In this document: positions 54,937 to 63,457 of the stretch, piece after piece
Numbering within the stretch: position 1 is the first letter of the stretch
Layout: the number at the start of each line of letters is the position of its first letter
From: Cognatishimia sp. 1_MG-2023
Lineage (GTDB): Bacteria; Pseudomonadota; Alphaproteobacteria; Rhodobacterales; Rhodobacteraceae
NCBI RefSeq assembly: GCF_030548175.1
Contig: NZ_JAUORX010000013.1
Span: 1-64,000, forward strand
DNA: 64,000 nucleotides
Direction: 5' to 3'
Made by a program: the position numbers and the translations under genes
Notes under the pieces: model-generated
What the model was told of the DNA's origin: nothing
Database searches by the model: none
The model's input: only the letters and a program-made list of their open reading frames with translations

Positions 54937-55437
54937 TTACAGTTTTTTGGGTCTTTCGTTTTCGGCGATAAAGTTTTCACCACGTGCAATCACACGTGTG
55001 TCGCTGGTCTCCTGAAAATCAGTCACCAAATCTTGGATCGAAACGGCAGCCAGTTCGGCGCGATAGGTTTGCTCGGCCTTCAACATCGCCTTCTTGATCC
55101 CACAAGGCTTGGGAAATGCTGAATCATCGGGGACACAAGGCCCGTTCCGCCGAATGTCTTTGCAGCGAAAGGCCGGGTCGCGTCCTTCGATTGCTAAGAC
55201 GACGTCCAGCAACGAAATCTCAGCGGGACCTTTGGCCAATTGATAGCCTCCGGTCGGGCCTGGTACGGAAATCAGTACATTGCCCGCAACAAGCGCCTTA
55301 AGATGTTTTGCCAAGTAACTGGGCGAGACATCATAATGCTCCGCCAATGCTGCCGTGGGCATGACCGCGCCATCGGTCAGCCCTGCTAACACCGCAACAC
55401 AATGAATGGCCGTTTCCACCCCGTCACCAAGTTTCAT
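54937..55437 (-). CDS. Rrf2-family transcriptional regulator
   Basis: The 166-aa winged-helix protein of the Rrf2 family (IscR, NsrR, RsrR relatives) has HTH residues SPSYLAKHLKALV (about 39-52) and three Cys (92, 101 and 112, RCKDIRRNGPC and KPC) that can bind an Fe-S cluster, so it probably senses NO, redox state or iron. AGGAGGAATAA precedes the ATG. Two inverted repeats lie in its promoter (55464-55501), pointing to autoregulation and control of the AhpD-like gene 21 bp downstream. Confidence 0.88.
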   Translation of the reverse strand: MKLGDGVETAIHCVAVLAGLTDGAVMPTAALAEHYDVSPSYLAKHLKALVAGNVLISVPGPTGGYQLAKGPAEISLLDVVLAIEGRDPAFRCKDIRRNGPCVPDDSAFPKPCGIKKAMLKAEQTYRAELAAVSIQDLVTDFQETSDTRVIARGENFIAENERPKKL

Positions 55438-55463
55438 TTATTCCTCCTGATTCGTGGATATAA

Positions 55464-55501
55464 TTTATCTAGGATAAAGATTATCTGCAATACTGATAAT
55501 C
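55464..55501 (-). promoter_or_regulatory. Two adjacent operator-like palindromes upstream of the Rrf2 gene
   Basis: TTTATC-N3-GATAAA (55464-55478, perfect) abuts GATTATC-N9-GATAATC (55479-55501, perfect). They lie 27-64 bp before the regulator ATG, in the likely core promoter. Both share the half-site TTATC, compatible with a dimeric regulator binding twice. Confidence 0.6.
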
Positions 55502-55528
55502 GATTGCCTGGCGAATTGGGCTTCCAAT

Positions 55529-56782
55529 TCAGCGCATAGAGCGCCCTTTGAGAATCGCATCTGAGCCAAAGCGCGCGCGAATCTTGTCCGTGGCGCGTTC
55601 TGCTTTACGGCGTTTGGCGGCATCTGGGTCTAGCAAGTCGGCGCTAAGGTCCGCATGGGATTCGTCAACAATGTCAGACAGCCCAACACCAATCAGGCGA
55701 TAGGGGCCTTGATCACCTACCTGATCGAACAGGCCTCGCGCAGTGGAATAGATCGAATCCGCCATCTGCGTTGCATCCCGCAAACTCAATCGCCGCGAGA
55801 TCAACGAAAAGTTCGCGCGTTTCAGCTTCAGCGTCACCACACGCCCCGCCTTGCCCGTTGCTTTCGCCCGGTCTGCAACCTGTTCACTCAGCCGCCACAA
55901 ATGCCCGTCCAGTAAATCCAAGCTGCTGGTGTCTTCGAAAAACGTGGTCTCTTTGCTGATGCTTTTTACCGGGTTTCGGGCAGAAACCTTGCGCTTGTCC
56001 TGCCCCCGCGCCAGATGCCACAACCGATACCCCATCGACCCAAAGCGATCGCTTAGTTCACGTTGGTCCCAACGCAGTAGGTCCGCAAAGGTATGAATGC
56101 CCGCGCGATCCAGCGATTCTTGCGCTGCCGGCCCAACACCCCAAATCATCCGCACCGACTTGTCGCGCAAAAAGTCGTCCGTTTCAGCCGCACCAATCAC
56201 GGCAAACCCTTGCGGTTTATCTAAATCACTGGCGACCTTGGCCAAGAACTTATTGTGGCTTAATCCAATCGATCCCGTTACGCCGATCTCTTCCTTCATG
56301 CGTTTCACCAGCCGCGCGAGCATCACCGCAGGCGGCGCGCCATGCAATTTTGCGGTGCCGGTCAGATCCATAAATGCCTCGTCCAGCGATAGGGGTTCAA
56401 CCGCTGGCGTCAGCTCATCCATAAGCGCGCGAATGCGTTTGCTGGTTTCGACATAAACACTCATCCGCGGTTTCACGACCACAGCATCTGGGCACAGCTT
56501 GAGCGCCTGAAACATCGGCATCGCCGAGCGCACCCCACGAATGCGCGCGATATAGCAGGCCGTTGAAACAACCCCGCGCCGCCCTCCGCCGATCACCACC
56601 GGCTTATCGGCCAATTCCGGATTGTCACGTTTTTCCACGCTTGCGTAAAAGGCATCACAATCCATATGTGCTATGGATAGATCAAACAATTCATCATGCC
56701 GCACGATCCGCATGCCACCACATTTTGGGCAACGGCGTTCGTCTTGTAGTTCAGTTAGGCAATCGCGGCACAGGGCAGACAT
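55529..56782 (-). CDS. dinB: DNA polymerase IV with N-terminal zinc ribbon
   Basis: The 417-aa Y-family polymerase copies damaged DNA. After a zinc-ribbon-like N terminus (Cys5, 8, 18, 21) come the catalytic motifs: HMDCDAFYASVE (Asp), VKPRMSVYVETSKR, PLSLDEAFMDLTG (Asp-Glu), and the HhH-like MIWGVGPAAQESL. The C-terminal little finger domain is complete. The ribbon is an addition relative to E. coli DinB. The start at 56782 is inferred from GGAA six bases upstream; it lies 14 bp from the start of the divergent NUDIX gene. Confidence 0.9.
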   Translation of the reverse strand: MSALCRDCLTELQDERRCPKCGGMRIVRHDELFDLSIAHMDCDAFYASVEKRDNPELADKPVVIGGGRRGVVSTACYIARIRGVRSAMPMFQALKLCPDAVVVKPRMSVYVETSKRIRALMDELTPAVEPLSLDEAFMDLTGTAKLHGAPPAVMLARLVKRMKEEIGVTGSIGLSHNKFLAKVASDLDKPQGFAVIGAAETDDFLRDKSVRMIWGVGPAAQESLDRAGIHTFADLLRWDQRELSDRFGSMGYRLWHLARGQDKRKVSARNPVKSISKETTFFEDTSSLDLLDGHLWRLSEQVADRAKATGKAGRVVTLKLKRANFSLISRRLSLRDATQMADSIYSTARGLFDQVGDQGPYRLIGVGLSDIVDESHADLSADLLDPDAAKRRKAERATDKIRARFGSDAILKGRSMR

Positions 56783-56795
56783 TGGAATTTCCATA

Positions 56796-57239
56796 GTGGC
56801 AGATATCGACAGCATAGCATTCCAATCCGGCGACAACATCCGCTTTCAGGGGGCCAAAGTGACAGTTTTTGTCGGCAGTAAAATTGTGGCGATTTTGCGC
56901 GATGATATCCCGTCCATTCCATTGCCCGATCACTGGGATTTTCCCGGTGGTGGCCGCGAAAATGCCGAAAGCCCATGGGCATGTGCCGCACGCGAATGTT
57001 TTGAAGAAGTGTCTCTAACACTGGCCAAAACTGATATTTTGTGGGCACGGCCCTACAAAACGGACGATGTCGATAACTGGTTTTTTGTTGCCAAGGTCCC
57101 TTCCCACCGCGCCACCGAATTACAGCTTGGCGAAGAGGGACAGCAGATCAAATTAATTACCGTCGATGAATACCTACACCATCCCAAAGCCGTCCCGCAT
57201 TTCCAAAAGCGCTTGGCGGATTGGGTGGCGGGTCTATAG
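56796..57239 (+). CDS. NUDIX hydrolase, GTG start
   Basis: The 147-aa protein has a Nudix box (GGGRENAESPWACAARECFEEV, here cited in two parts: GGGRENAES and ARECFEEV) with the REx2EE metal core slightly altered (RECFEEV). NUDIX enzymes cleave nucleoside diphosphates linked to another moiety. There is no in-frame ATG before the domain; GTG at 56796, ten bases after GGAA, is the likely start. The divergent dinB start is 14 bp away, so any promoter must lie inside the other gene. Confidence 0.8.
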   Translation: MADIDSIAFQSGDNIRFQGAKVTVFVGSKIVAILRDDIPSIPLPDHWDFPGGGRENAESPWACAARECFEEVSLTLAKTDILWARPYKTDDVDNWFFVAKVPSHRATELQLGEEGQQIKLITVDEYLHHPKAVPHFQKRLADWVAGL

Positions 57240-57345
57240 GCGCGAATGCCTGTTAAGAACCCAGAATGCGCACTTTTATTCCGCTGCATTTGATGTCAGT
57301 TTGCCCGCGAAACAACCTACGATTTTACGAATAAGGAGTATCGGT

Positions 57346-57573
57346 ATGGGTTTAGGTGACATGCTTGGAAAAGCCGTGGGTGCCATGGGCGGGGTCGATG
57401 AAATCGTCTCTAAAATCAGCGACAGCGGTGTTGACCTGTCTTCGCTTGTGAACCTCGATGCAGAGGCCGTCACATCCCTGCTAGCGGAAAAGGGCATCGA
57501 CTTGTCCATGCTCGAAGGCTTCGGCCTGTCCGTCGAGGACGTGATCGAAAAGATCAAAGAACAACTGGCCTAA
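57346..57573 (+). CDS. Uncharacterised 75-aa protein
   Basis: A 75-aa acidic protein without a family that I recognise. It begins MGLGDMLGKAVGAMGGVDE, has helices with Leu/Ile heptad-like spacing (LSSLVNLDAEAVTSLLAEK and GFGLSVEDVIEKIKEQL), and no membrane segment or Cys. AAGGAGTATCGGT precedes the ATG, and a strong terminator follows at 57583-57610, so it is expressed as a separate small gene. It could be a small helical regulatory or stress-related protein; this is inference. Confidence 0.75.
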   Translation: MGLGDMLGKAVGAMGGVDEIVSKISDSGVDLSSLVNLDAEAVTSLLAEKGIDLSMLEGFGLSVEDVIEKIKEQLA

Positions 57574-57582
57574 GAGCCACAA

Positions 57583-57612
57583 AAAAGGGCACCGCAATCG
57601 GTGCCCTTTTTC
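57583..57612 (+). terminator. Terminator after the 75-aa gene
   Basis: The 12-bp stem AAAAGGGCACCG (57583-57594) / CGGTGCCCTTTT (57599-57610) with a CAAT loop is followed by T residues. It is 9 bp past the stop. Confidence 0.93.
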
Positions 57613-57678
57613 GTAAATATTGCTGCTGACGTAATTGGGAAACTCTTTCGAAATACGAGATCACAGGGAGCATTTACT

Positions 57679-58149
57679 ATGACAGCGTCACAAGATGACA
57701 TGACTTCTGAAAATCGGTATTCCGGCGGCTGCCAGTGTGGTGCTGTTCGGTTTTCGATCAAACGATTTGGCAAGGCGTCGATCTGCCACTGCCGCATGTG
57801 CCAAAAGGCTTTCGGCGGTTTCTTCGCCCCACTGGTCGAGGTCGACGAGATCATTTGGACCCGTGGAACGCGCGCCATTTTTCACAGTTCTCAGACGAAC
57901 CAACGTGGATTCTGTAGTTCTTGCGGAACGCCTCTAACTTATGAAACCGATGAAAGCATAGAAATCGCAATCGGAGCACTGGATAATCCAGACGTTGCGC
58001 CGCCAGTTGTTCAAGTGAATGCGCATGATCAAAGACCTTGCTTTGCAGGTCTCAGTGATCTGCCAGAAAAGCCTTTAGATCAGATCAGTGTTGATAAAGC
58101 TTGGAATTCTTCCATCGTCTCAAACCAACATCCTGATCATGATACCTAG
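57679..58149 (+). CDS. GFA-family zinc-binding protein
   Basis: The 156-aa protein carries the GFA zinc-site Cys pattern: GGCQCGAVRF, ICHCRMCQKAFGG and FCSSCGTPLTYE. The family is named after glutathione-dependent formaldehyde-activating enzyme, but most members are uncharacterised. The ATG at 57679 is eight bases after GGGAG, which decided the start over a longer frame. It is convergent with pyrF; 50 bp between their stops show no clear terminator. Confidence 0.88.
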   Translation: MTASQDDMTSENRYSGGCQCGAVRFSIKRFGKASICHCRMCQKAFGGFFAPLVEVDEIIWTRGTRAIFHSSQTNQRGFCSSCGTPLTYETDESIEIAIGALDNPDVAPPVVQVNAHDQRPCFAGLSDLPEKPLDQISVDKAWNSSIVSNQHPDHDT

Positions 58150-58199
58150 GGCAATCAAATATCAGCTGCCTGCCCTAGATTCATCATTAACAAAGTAAC

Positions 58200-58907
58200 T
58201 TAAACCGTCGCCAGTTCATCAACGATCGCCTGCGCCGCTGCGCGTGGATCATCCGCCGTCCAGATCGGGCGCCCCACAACAATATGGTCCGCACCATCTG
58301 CCACCGCACTGGCCGGTGTCGCCACACGTTTCTGATCACCCAAGGCCGCACCCGTCGGACGCACACCTGGTGTCACAATCAACCGGCCCTCGGCCTCTGG
58401 CAACGCACGGATCAACGCTGCTTCTTGCGGGCTGGCAATCACACCGTCCGCACCCGCGGCAAAGGCATTACCGGCACGTTCCTGCACCAAATCCTTGATC
58501 CCGCCGTCTTTGATCAAAGCGCCATCCAGATCCTGACGATCCAGCGACGTCAAAATTGTCACCGCCAAGATTTTCATGTCTTTGCCTGCAGCACCCTCTT
58601 TCGCGGCTTTCACCACATAGGGGTCGCCATGCACGGTCAGAAAATCCAGATCAAACTGCGCCAAACCACGCACCGCATTTTCCACAGTCGCGCCAATATC
58701 AAACAGCTTCATGTCTAGAAAAATCCGTTTGCCATGCTCTGCCTTTAGCTCGTTCGCCAAGGCCAAGCCGCCGCCGGTCAACATGCCCAAGCCGATTTTA
58801 TAGAACGATACGGCATCGCCGATCTGTTCTGCCACCTTCAATCCCTGAATGGCGTTTGGTACATCAAGGGCAACGATTAGACGGTCATCAGCTGGTGTAT
58901 TCGACAT
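58200..58907 (-). CDS. pyrF: Orotidine 5'-phosphate decarboxylase
   Basis: The 235-aa TIM-barrel decarboxylase makes UMP in pyrimidine synthesis. It has the catalytic Lys-Asp array LDMKLFDIGATVENAV, the substrate region IVALDVPNAIQGL near the N terminus and the phosphate loop VTPGVRPTG / VVGRPIW. Length is normal. It is followed by one of two small unknown genes on the same strand (58982-59266, upstream), 74 bp apart, which may share a transcript. Confidence 0.94.
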   Translation of the reverse strand: MSNTPADDRLIVALDVPNAIQGLKVAEQIGDAVSFYKIGLGMLTGGGLALANELKAEHGKRIFLDMKLFDIGATVENAVRGLAQFDLDFLTVHGDPYVVKAAKEGAAGKDMKILAVTILTSLDRQDLDGALIKDGGIKDLVQERAGNAFAAGADGVIASPQEAALIRALPEAEGRLIVTPGVRPTGAALGDQKRVATPASAVADGADHIVVGRPIWTADDPRAAAQAIVDELATV

Positions 58908-58981
58908 GGTTCTGGCTCCGGCGCTTAGGAAATCGGCCCTGTCTAGGCCTCAACCCCAATCGGCGCAAGTGGTCCGGCCCA

Positions 58982-59266
58982 TTAGCCCAGCGAAAGTTGC
59001 AACCGACGGCGCTTTCGTGGCTGCGGCATCGCATTTTCGGCCGCCTGTGGGGGATCTTTGCGATATTCCGGCATCTGACGCAGTTGCCGCATCGCATCTT
59101 GGGCCAAGGCCCCGTTCAGCGCTCGTCGCCCGACATTGCCCGCACAGGGTACGTCACAATCCAATACAAAGGTCTCGCCGCCATCACCGTGCATACGAAC
59201 CTTGCCATGGCAGCGCCCCTCGGGTGTTAGGTGCCATTCCAATAACTCAACATGATTAACTTGCAT
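58982..59266 (-). CDS. Uncharacterised small protein, paralogue of the 59340-59609 gene
   Basis: A 94-aa protein with no family that I recognise. It starts MQVNHVELLEWHLTPEGRCH, has an HGDGGETFVLDC strand-like region, and a stretch MRQLRQMPEYRKDPP near residue 60-75 almost repeated in its upstream neighbour (VHQLRQMPEFRSG). The C terminus is basic (PRKRRRLQLSLG). GGAGGGC precedes the ATG. Between pyrF and its paralogue, it may be co-transcribed with both. Confidence 0.65.
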   Translation of the reverse strand: MQVNHVELLEWHLTPEGRCHGKVRMHGDGGETFVLDCDVPCAGNVGRRALNGALAQDAMRQLRQMPEYRKDPPQAAENAMPQPRKRRRLQLSLG

Positions 59267-59339
59267 CTTGCCCTCCTAATTCCAAGGACAAGTCTGACCG
59301 CTATGTCTTAATATTCTATGCATGGGGGATGGATGAACG

Positions 59340-59609
59340 TCAGGCACTCTTTTTCCATTGCGGGATAAGGCTGGGATCAACAGCCAAATTGTCTTGTCCG
59401 CTGCGGAATTCAGGCATCTGCCGCAATTGGTGCACGACTTTATCAGCAACCAGGTCTTCAAAATTTGAATGCGACCCGACTTCATGATCTTTGATCTCGC
59501 AACGTGTAAACACGCGACGGTCCTCACCATGCAAGCACACGGTCACAATATGGCCACTGTCAGTTTCGTCGCGAACCAATCCAATCACATCAATGCGCAT
59601 CACAAACAT
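59340..59609 (-). CDS. Uncharacterised small protein, paralogue of the 58982-59266 gene
   Basis: An 89-aa protein with no recognised family. It starts MFVMRIDVIGLVRDETDSG, has a central strand-like TVCLHGEDRRVFTRC and the shared LRQMPEFRSG motif, and ends PQWKKSA. The ATG at 59609 is chosen for GAGAGG six to eight bases upstream, over an ATG 11 codons earlier. Same strand and order as its smaller paralogue, 73 bp apart. Together they look like an ancient tandem duplication. Confidence 0.6.
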   Translation of the reverse strand: MFVMRIDVIGLVRDETDSGHIVTVCLHGEDRRVFTRCEIKDHEVGSHSNFEDLVADKVVHQLRQMPEFRSGQDNLAVDPSLIPQWKKSA

Positions 59610-59711
59610 CACAGGCCTCTCATCATAGGGTTGAGTGATCATCGGCTAAACAAATCAGAGGCACAGCGTGAAAAAATCCGTATTATTCCCCCCATTCCAT
59701 CGTGTTTAGGG

Positions 59712-59739
59712 TTGAAGCCGCAATTCCTGCACCCCAAAT
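59712..59739 (+). promoter_or_regulatory. Sigma-32 (RpoH)-like promoter of clpB
   Basis: TTGAAG (59712-59717), 14 bp, then CCCCAAAT (59732-59739) is close to the RpoH consensus CTTGAAA-N11-16-CCCCATNT. It lies 81 bp before the clpB start, which fits heat-shock control of this chaperone. Confidence 0.65.
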
Positions 59740-59819
59740 TAATCACGAGGCCCACACTGGGGCGTGCCGCATAGCGGGCGCCAATCCAATTTCGGGCGCT
59801 TAACAGAAGGAGACTACCC

Positions 59820-62435
59820 ATGGACTTCAGCAAGTTCACGGAACGGGCGCGTGGCTTTGTGCAGGCGGCTCAGACCATTGCAATGCGGGAAAACCATCAA
59901 CGGTTGTTGCCCGAGCATTTACTCAAAGCATTACTAGACGATGACCAAGGCTTGGCCGCGAACCTGATCGGCCGTGCCGGTGGTGCTGCAAATCGTGTGA
60001 TCGAAGCCAACGAAGCCGCGATCGCCAAAATCGCGCGCGTGTCCGGTGACACCGGTCAGCCGTATATGGACAACACCACCGTCAAAGTTCTGACAGAGGC
60101 GGAAAAGGTTGCCAAAAAAGCAGGCGACAGCTTTGTGCCGGTTGAACGCATCTTGATGGCGTTGGCACTGGTCAAATCGAAAGCCCGCGAAGCGCTAGAG
60201 GCAGGGGCCGTGAATGCCCAAGCGCTAAACGCGGCCATCAACGACATCCGCAAAGGCCGCACCGCAGATAGCGCCTCTGCCGAAGAAGGCTATGACGCCC
60301 TCAAGAAATACGCAGCCGACCTGACCGAACGTGCCCGCGCTGGTAAAATCGACCCTATCATTGGCCGAGATGACGAAATTCGCCGTGCCATGCAGGTCTT
60401 GTCGCGCCGTACCAAAAACAACCCGGTCATGATCGGGGAGCCCGGCGTCGGTAAAACCGCCATCGCCGAGGGCCTCGCCCTGCGCATCGTGAATGGCGAT
60501 GTGCCTGAAAGCCTGCGCAACAAACAGCTCCTCGCCCTGGACATGGGCGCGCTGATTGCCGGTGCCAAATACCGGGGCGAATTCGAAGAACGCCTAAAGG
60601 CCGTCCTAACCGAAGTCACCGAAGCAGCGGGCGAAATCATCCTGTTCATCGACGAAATGCACACGCTCGTGGGCGCGGGCAAAGCCGATGGCGCGATGGA
60701 TGCCGCCAACCTGATCAAACCTGCTCTTGCGCGGGGGGAGCTGCACTGCGTGGGCGCAACCACGCTGGATGAATACCGCAAGCACGTCGAAAAAGACGCG
60801 GCTCTCGCACGCCGGTTCCAACCCATTATGGTCGAGGAACCAACAGAAGAAGACACCGTGTCCATCCTGCGCGGCATCAAAGAGAAATACGAACTCCACC
60901 ACGGCGTTCGCATCTCTGACTCGGCCCTCGTTGCGGCGGCAAACCTCAGCCATCGCTACATCACAGACCGCTTTTTGCCGGACAAAGCCATTGACTTGAT
61001 GGACGAAGCCGCCAGCCGTCTGCGCATGGAAGTAGACTCTAAACCAGAGGAATTGGATGCTTTAGACCGTCAGATCCTTCAATTACAGATTGAGGGCGAG
61101 GCCCTACGCCTTGAAGATGACCAAGCCTCCAAGGACCGTCTTGAAAAGCTGGAAAAAGATCTCGCTGACCTACAAGACCGCAGTGCCGAAATGACAGCAC
61201 AGTGGCAGGCAGGCCGTGACAAGCTCGCCTCTGCACGGGATCTGAAAGAACAGCTCGACCACGCCCGCGCCGAACTCGACATCGCCAAACGTGATGGCAA
61301 CCTCGCCAAAGCGGGCGAACTGTCTTACGGCGTCATCCCCGGTCTGGAAAAACAACTGGCCGATGCCGAAGCACAGGATGACAACCTCACCGTGGACGAG
61401 GCCGTGCGCCCCGAACAAATCGCAGCCGTGGTCGAACGTTGGACAGGTATCCCAACGTCGAAAATGCTCGAAGGCGAACGCGAAAAGCTCCTGCGAATGG
61501 AGGACGACCTGCATCGTCGCGTCATCGGCCAAAAGCAAGCGGTCACCGCCGTGTCCAACGCCGTGCGCCGCGCACGCGCTGGGCTGAACGACGAAAACCG
61601 CCCACTTGGCAGCTTCCTTTTCCTCGGCCCAACCGGTGTCGGGAAAACCGAACTGACCAAGGCCGTTGCCGATTTCCTATTCGACGATGACAGCGCCATG
61701 GTGCGGATCGACATGTCGGAATTCATGGAGAAACATGCCGTCGCCCGTCTGATCGGTGCCCCTCCGGGCTACGTCGGCTATGACGAAGGCGGTGTTCTGA
61801 CAGAAGCCGTCCGTCGTCGCCCTTACCAAGTCGTGCTGTTTGACGAGGTGGAAAAAGCCCACCCCGATGTCTTCAACGTGCTCCTTCAGGTGCTCGATGA
61901 TGGCGTCCTTACAGACGGGCAGGGCCGTACAGTCGACTTCAAGCAAACGCTGATCATCCTCACGTCCAACTTGGGCGCGCAGGCCCTCAGCCAATTGCCC
62001 GAAGGCGCCGATGCCGCCGACGCCCGCCGCGATGTCATGGACGCCGTGCGTGCGCACTTCCGGCCAGAGTTCCTGAACCGTCTGGATGAAACGATCATCT
62101 TTGATCGTCTCGCTCGCGCGGATATGGACGGCATCGTCGACATCCAACTGGGTCGCCTGCTCAAACGTCTTGCCGCACGCAAGATCAGCATTTCGCTGGA
62201 TGAGGCCGCCAAAACATGGCTCGCTGACGAAGGCTATGATCCGGTGTTCGGCGCGCGCCCCCTCAAACGGGTGATCCAACGCGCCTTGCAAAACCCACTG
62301 GCTGAAATGCTGCTGGGGGGCGAGATCAAAGATGGCGAGACCATCCCAGTCACCGCCACCGAAGAGGGCCTAAAGATCGGGGATCGCCTCGGCACCTCCG
62401 ACCGACCCCGCCCAGACGACGCGGTCGTGCACTAA
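59820..62435 (+). CDS. clpB: ATP-dependent disaggregase ClpB
   Basis: The 871-aa hexameric AAA+ chaperone extracts proteins from aggregates with DnaK. It has an N domain (about 1-150), the first ATPase with Walker [16 protein letters not shown] (about 205), the coiled-coil middle domain (about 400-530, heptads [13 protein letters not shown]) and the second ATPase with Walker [16 protein letters not shown] (about 605). The full-length ClpB architecture distinguishes it from ClpA. AGAAGGAG precedes the ATG; the RpoH-like promoter is at 59712-59739. Confidence 0.97.
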   Translation: MDFSKFTERARGFVQAAQTIAMRENHQRLLPEHLLKALLDDDQGLAANLIGRAGGAANRVIEANEAAIAKIARVSGDTGQPYMDNTTVKVLTEAEKVAKKAGDSFVPVERILMALALVKSKAREALEAGAVNAQALNAAINDIRKGRTADSASAEEGYDALKKYAADLTERARAGKIDPIIGRDDEIRRAMQVLSRRTKNNPVMIGEPGVGKTAIAEGLALRIVNGDVPESLRNKQLLALDMGALIAGAKYRGEFEERLKAVLTEVTEAAGEIILFIDEMHTLVGAGKADGAMDAANLIKPALARGELHCVGATTLDEYRKHVEKDAALARRFQPIMVEEPTEEDTVSILRGIKEKYELHHGVRISDSALVAAANLSHRYITDRFLPDKAIDLMDEAASRLRMEVDSKPEELDALDRQILQLQIEGEALRLEDDQASKDRLEKLEKDLADLQDRSAEMTAQWQAGRDKLASARDLKEQLDHARAELDIAKRDGNLAKAGELSYGVIPGLEKQLADAEAQDDNLTVDEAVRPEQIAAVVERWTGIPTSKMLEGEREKLLRMEDDLHRRVIGQKQAVTAVSNAVRRARAGLNDENRPLGSFLFLGPTGVGKTELTKAVADFLFDDDSAMVRIDMSEFMEKHAVARLIGAPPGYVGYDEGGVLTEAVRRRPYQVVLFDEVEKAHPDVFNVLLQVLDDGVLTDGQGRTVDFKQTLIILTSNLGAQALSQLPEGADAADARRDVMDAVRAHFRPEFLNRLDETIIFDRLARADMDGIVDIQLGRLLKRLAARKISISLDEAAKTWLADEGYDPVFGARPLKRVIQRALQNPLAEMLLGGEIKDGETIPVTATEEGLKIGDRLGTSDRPRPDDAVVH

Positions 62436-62438
62436 CGC

Positions 62439-62466
62439 AAAAGGCCGGGCAATCGCCCGGCCTTAG
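62439..62466. terminator. Terminator between clpB and the metallo-hydrolase gene
   Basis: The perfect 10-bp stem AAGGCCGGGC (62441-62450) / GCCCGGCCTT (62455-62464) lies between convergent genes. A-runs flank it on the left only, so it is better for the leftward transcript; the T-tract for clpB is short. Confidence 0.75.
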
Positions 62467-62491
62467 CCAACTTACGAATGCCGATACTTGG

Positions 62492-63403
62492 TTAGCCCAG
62501 CGGCACAAAGCGATACGCATCGCCTGCCCGTTCTACATGACCAAGTCCTGGCGCGGTCACGTGATTGGCTGCCACGATCAAACCATCAGTCGCCGCCATA
62601 TCCAACAGACGACGACGTGTTGCCTGCGCCGCGGCCGGATCTGCATCTAACGCCCAGCCCACAGACGGGTTTTCAAAGTGGATGTGATCCGACACGACCG
62701 TATCGCCTAGAACCAACAGACGTTCGCTGCCCAAATCGATCATCATCACGTTGTGACCCGGTGTATGCCCAAAGGCAGGTTGCATCATCACGCCGCCCAA
62801 ATCCGCTTCACCATTCTGCAAAACAACCGCATCTTCGATCATGCCAGCCGTTTCTTGCAGGGACACAACCATATCACGCATGCCTTCTGGCGCGTCTGTG
62901 GCGAAACCGTTCCGTGTCCAGAATTCCCATTCCTTCGCGTTGATATGAATCTTTGCATTCGGGAAGGTGCGCTCGCCGTCAAAGATAACTCCGCCAACAT
63001 GGTCAGGGTGCATGTGCGTGATCACCACATCGGTGATGTCTTCGCGCGCAATGCCAAGCATCGCCAATTCCGCAGGCACGCGGCCAACGGACTGGAAACG
63101 CGACGTAATGAACGAGCTATTGCCCGCACCCGCATCAATCAGGAACACGCGCTCGCCACGGCGATACACATAGGCATTCGCGCCAATCGTAACATGCTCG
63201 CCCAGCTTGGCCTTCTCTTCGTCGCTTGCGCCGACCCAAAGCTGTGCAGGGAAATCAAACGTTCCGTCTGACAGGGCGAAAATCTGGCCATCTCCTAGTG
63301 AAAAGGTTTCAGCAGCCTGCAAAGGAAGCGATAGGCCAGCAGTTGCAGAAACAGCGGCCAAAGAGCCAAGAAAGCCGCGGCGCGTAAGGGGTAGGTGTGT
63401 CAT
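62492..63403 (-). CDS. Tat-exported MBL-fold metallo-hydrolase
   Basis: The 303-aa protein has a twin-arginine signal (TRRGFLGSLAAVSATAGLSL) and so is exported folded to the periplasm. The metallo-beta-lactamase fold is marked by HMHPDHVGGV (HxHxDH) and later His/Asp in FGHTPGHNVMMIDLG and VLGDTVVSDH. Relatives include lactonases and other hydrolases; the substrate is not clear. It is divergent from a LysR gene across 54 bp, the usual arrangement for regulator and target. Confidence 0.87.
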   Translation of the reverse strand: MTHLPLTRRGFLGSLAAVSATAGLSLPLQAAETFSLGDGQIFALSDGTFDFPAQLWVGASDEEKAKLGEHVTIGANAYVYRRGERVFLIDAGAGNSSFITSRFQSVGRVPAELAMLGIAREDITDVVITHMHPDHVGGVIFDGERTFPNAKIHINAKEWEFWTRNGFATDAPEGMRDMVVSLQETAGMIEDAVVLQNGEADLGGVMMQPAFGHTPGHNVMMIDLGSERLLVLGDTVVSDHIHFENPSVGWALDADPAAAQATRRRLLDMAATDGLIVAANHVTAPGLGHVERAGDAYRFVPLG

Positions 63404-63457
63404 ATCATTCTCCGATCTACTGCTTGGATAGGGCAGGGCTGACTTTCAGGAAATACG

